From the NCBI GenBank assembly GCA_028751875.1, contig CM054155.1:608449-672448 (forward strand): a stretch of DNA of 64,000 nt, read 5' to 3'. Positions 62,017-64,000 of the stretch are shown here, in pieces. Numbering within the stretch: position 1 is the stretch's first letter; each line of letters begins with the position of its first letter. The position numbers and the translations under genes are program-made. This stretch comes from Rapana venosa (taxonomy: Eukaryota; Mollusca; Gastropoda; Neogastropoda; Muricidae). The notes under the pieces are model-generated. The model saw only the letters and a program-made list of their open reading frames with translations. It searched no databases and had not been told where the DNA came from.

Positions 62017-63365
62017 ATGCAAATGTTGGCAGTTCAACCACATACCGGTCAAATCTCTCACATAACCATACTGCAGTCAGGCACTCTTTCTTTATCTGGG
62101 TATACCTCTTTGTTGTTGCTGTCAGAGTTCTTGAACAGCAAGCCCCTGGTTTCTGGGTGCCATTTCCCTGGTCCTGGAGGAGCACTCCACCAAGGCTGTA
62201 GCTACTGGCAACAGAACTGAGAGTTGTGGTCTTTGATGGATCAGAAAAGGCAAGGGTTGGTGCAAGATTTTTCAGTTCCTTGACCCATTTTAGGGCCTTT
62301 GCTTGTGGTGGGCCCCACACTCAAGCTATGTCTTTTTCCAAGAGTTGAGTCCGGAGCTGCATGGTTGTGGACAGATTGGGGAGGTGACGCCCTAGGTATT
62401 TGATTATCCCCATGAAGTTCCTAAACTCCGTGACATTTGATGGGCCTGACATTCCAACAGTAGCATCTCTTTTAGAAGGGTCGATGCCACTAATCAGGTA
62501 GCCCAGAAATTCTATCTCCTCGTAGGTGAATTCATATCTTAGGCGGTTCAATTTCAATCCAAAACTTTAAAGTTTCTTCTCTGCAGATTCCACATGACTG
62601 CAGTGGCTCTCTCTGTCTTAACTGATGGCGAGGATGTCATCAGAGAAACAGAATGTATTGGGATGGTTCTTCAAGAGTTGCTCTACTGTCTGTTGGAAAG
62701 TTTCTGGGGGCTGATGTGATTCCTTGAGACAGACGATTGTAGATGTATCTTCCGAGTGGCCTAATGAAAGTTGTCAGTCTTCTGGATTCCTCGTCCAAGG
62801 GTAGTTGGAATAACCCTGAAGTGGCATGCAGTTTGCTGAGGACTTTTGGCATTCTTCAGCTTGTGGGGGATATCATCTGTTGTAGGTAGGACATGTCTTT
62901 CCCTCTTGACAGCTTTGTTAGCTGCTTGAAGTCAGTGCATATTCTGACAGACCCATCCTTTCTAAGTACAGGAACCATCCCTGCACACCAGTCTGTTGGT
63001 TCCTGGATGCTCTGGATGATCCCAGTCTCTTCCGAGCTCTGCAGCTGCTCCTTTACCTTCTGCATGAGAGGAATGGGCACACGTCTGGCAGCAATGATGG
63101 CATATGGTCTGTGTCCCTCTGTCATTGTGATGTGTACAGGGTTGCATTTGACTGGTTCTTTGTTCAGCTGGGCATACAGGGGGTCACCTGGATCTGTGGA
63201 ATCCAAATGTTGGACTAGTTCAAGATGTGTGGCAGCATCTCTACTAAGTAGATTGTTTGTGTACGTATGGACAACCAAACATCTTGTTCTGTAGGACTTT
63301 GATGCTGCGACGTTGACTATGTATGTATGTTTGTCTGTCGTGTCCGACGATGACCTCCAAAACAA
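62017..63365 (-). pseudogene. Ty3/Gypsy reverse transcriptase and RNase H, decayed
   Basis: On the - strand from 63365: the protease C-terminal end (TNNLLSRDAATHLELVQHLD) leads into RT (RVPIPLMQKVKEQLQSSEET, PTDWCAGMVPVLRKDGSVRI, CTDFKQL). A frame change leads to LHATSGLFQLPLDEESRRLT and RLSQGITSAPRNF. The active-site segment is FCFSDDILAIS (SDD), then EIEFLGYLISGIDPSKRDAT and FMGIIKYLGRHLPNLS. RNase H follows as ASSYSLGGVLLQDQ and RYTQIKKECLTAVWLCERFD. In RNase H the first catalytic Asp of the usual DASSYGLGG is Val (SVASSYSLGG). With frameshifts near 62855, 62640 and 62560 the element is inactive. The order protease-RT-RNase H-integrase on one strand is that of Ty3/Gypsy. Confidence 0.88.
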
Positions 63366-63701
63366 CAGAGGAGGCAGCTGCTGTTTTGGAAACTGGGCAG
63401 AAATTTGATTATAGTGGAGATGCCTTGCCCACAGTACATCCCCACTCTCTCGGCCAAGTGGGCATAAGGACAGTCAGCGTTGGAGATGTTCTCCAAAGGC
63501 CAACCAGCCCCCAGGGCTGCAGTCAAGCCTCCTAGTCAGAGAGTCATAGTCTATCACTAAAGTGGAATTCCATGAGTGGGAAAGCCACTGGTCATACAGC
63601 CTCTCACTTTGCTGTTGCCCCCAGCGTCAATGGTTTAATCAAGAAGTGTGATAAAGCCCAGGCGCTGACGGCATAGAACTCTCCTGTATTACTAATGATT
63701 A
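63366..63701 (-). pseudogene. Degenerate protease/spacer region of the Gypsy element
   Basis: The - strand frames here are broken. Fragments such as PSFQNSSCLLCC have no clear counterpart and could be the rest of the protease or sequence brought in with the P2-like fragment. Confidence 0.4.
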
Positions 63702-63833
63702 CCCTCTCCTCCTCTTTCTTGGCGTCTTCAGCTGGTGCAGCACCTCCTCCAGCGGCCGCAGCCCCGGCCCCTCCAGAGGCGGCAACAGCACCCCCTGAAG
63801 GCTCCGATGACAGCTTCTTGGTGCCTTCAGCCA
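63702..63833 (-). pseudogene. Fragment resembling ribosomal protein P2 (RPLP2) inside Gypsy protease
   Basis: The - strand reads AEGTKKLSSEPSGGAVAASG, then GAGAAAAGGGAAPAEDAKKE and EE. The 60S acidic protein P2 has, after its helical dimerisation domain, AEG..KL.S.PSGGAVAA, an Ala/Gly-rich hinge and a Lys/Glu-rich stretch; the match in order and composition is close. The conserved end of P1/P2 proteins (SDDDMGFGLFD) is absent and the frame continues into RVIISNTGEF. The N-terminal 60 or so residues are also absent. The fragment is joined at 63834 to the protease frame, so it looks like a host mRNA piece captured by the retrotransposon. A coincidental Ala/Gly-rich stretch is the alternative. 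Confidence 0.55.
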
Positions 63834-64000
63834 TGGCCATGAAGAATAGTTGTGGATTTCTTCAGATTTGGTCTTAGCCTCAGTGAGTTGTAGGTAGCTT
63901 TGGAGACAACAGAGACATCTGCTCCGGTGTCAATGTTGAAAGTTGGATCCTGGCCACAAAAATCTATTGTCACACCAGCCGCCATGGCGCAGTGGTTGGC
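63834..64000 (-). pseudogene. Ty3/Gypsy aspartic protease, N-terminal part
   Basis: The - strand reads AAGVTIDFCGQDPTFNIDTG, then ADVSVVSKATYNSLRLRPNL. DTGA is the catalytic motif of retroviral-type proteases and is intact. Downstream the frame is replaced by the P2-like fragment. The gag part would lie beyond the right edge of the window. Confidence 0.8.

Overview
The window is animal genomic DNA. I infer a lophotrochozoan, most likely a marine gastropod mollusc. The reasons are spliced dynein exons with GT-AG junctions, many LINE clades side by side, SINEs that carry a V-type core or another core I associate with molluscs, Ty3/Gypsy remnants, and a very large load of micro- and minisatellites. 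A fixed 500-base N gap (6001-6500) and patches of small indels inside otherwise regular arrays suggest a draft long-read assembly. No prokaryotic genes, rRNA genes or genuine CRISPR array are visible.

The one host gene I recognise is an axonemal dynein heavy chain on the + strand. Seven exons are visible at 27676-27813, 39922-40029, about 45155-45273, 48549-48677, 49170-49352, 50149-50283 and 53615-53694. A Lys/Pro/Ala/Glu-rich exon at about 5255 is a possible start. The exon peptides are collinear with the N-terminal tail (DHC_N1 region) of the DNAH2 / inner-arm 1-beta type as I remember it, and the splice phases join. At least one tail exon between 40.0 and 45.2 kb is not visible, and the 48.5 kb exon carries a one-base frameshift. 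The motor domain lies beyond the window.

The introns are almost entirely repeats, and several arrays begin or end within about 10-80 bases of a splice site. Unit sizes are about 23 bp (27.9-32.3 kb), 19 bp (43.0-44.9 kb), 50, 24 and 35 bp (45.5-48.5 kb), 55 bp (50.4-50.9 kb) and a 15-bp core (53.7-56.6 kb). Upstream, a 41-bp minisatellite of about 100 copies (13.1-21.4 kb) is split by a LINE whose 5' half is inverted, the geometry expected from twin priming.

Mobile elements by region: 1.8-2.8 kb LINE fragment with a C-terminal zinc finger; 6.5-9.0 kb L2-like LINE; 9.0-12.1 kb RTE-like LINE on the - strand with an 11-bp target duplication; 12.1-12.9 kb I/Jockey-type LINE pieces; 13.8-17.8 kb inverted LINE; 21.5-24.2 kb internally deleted Gypsy element with two LTRs; 24.2-25.3 kb L2; 26.8-27.3 kb SINEs; 32.5-39.8 kb LINE plus repeated 3'-end modules, with a nested RTE; 38.0-38.8, 40.3-42.6 and 54.3-55.7 kb L2 copies; 58.4-64.0 kb decayed Gypsy pol on the - strand. 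The Gypsy pol is split by a 27-bp minisatellite that itself holds a SINE and an RTE fragment, and its protease region carries a fragment resembling ribosomal protein P2.

All identifications come from reading motifs and from remembered family features. No alignment or database search was run.
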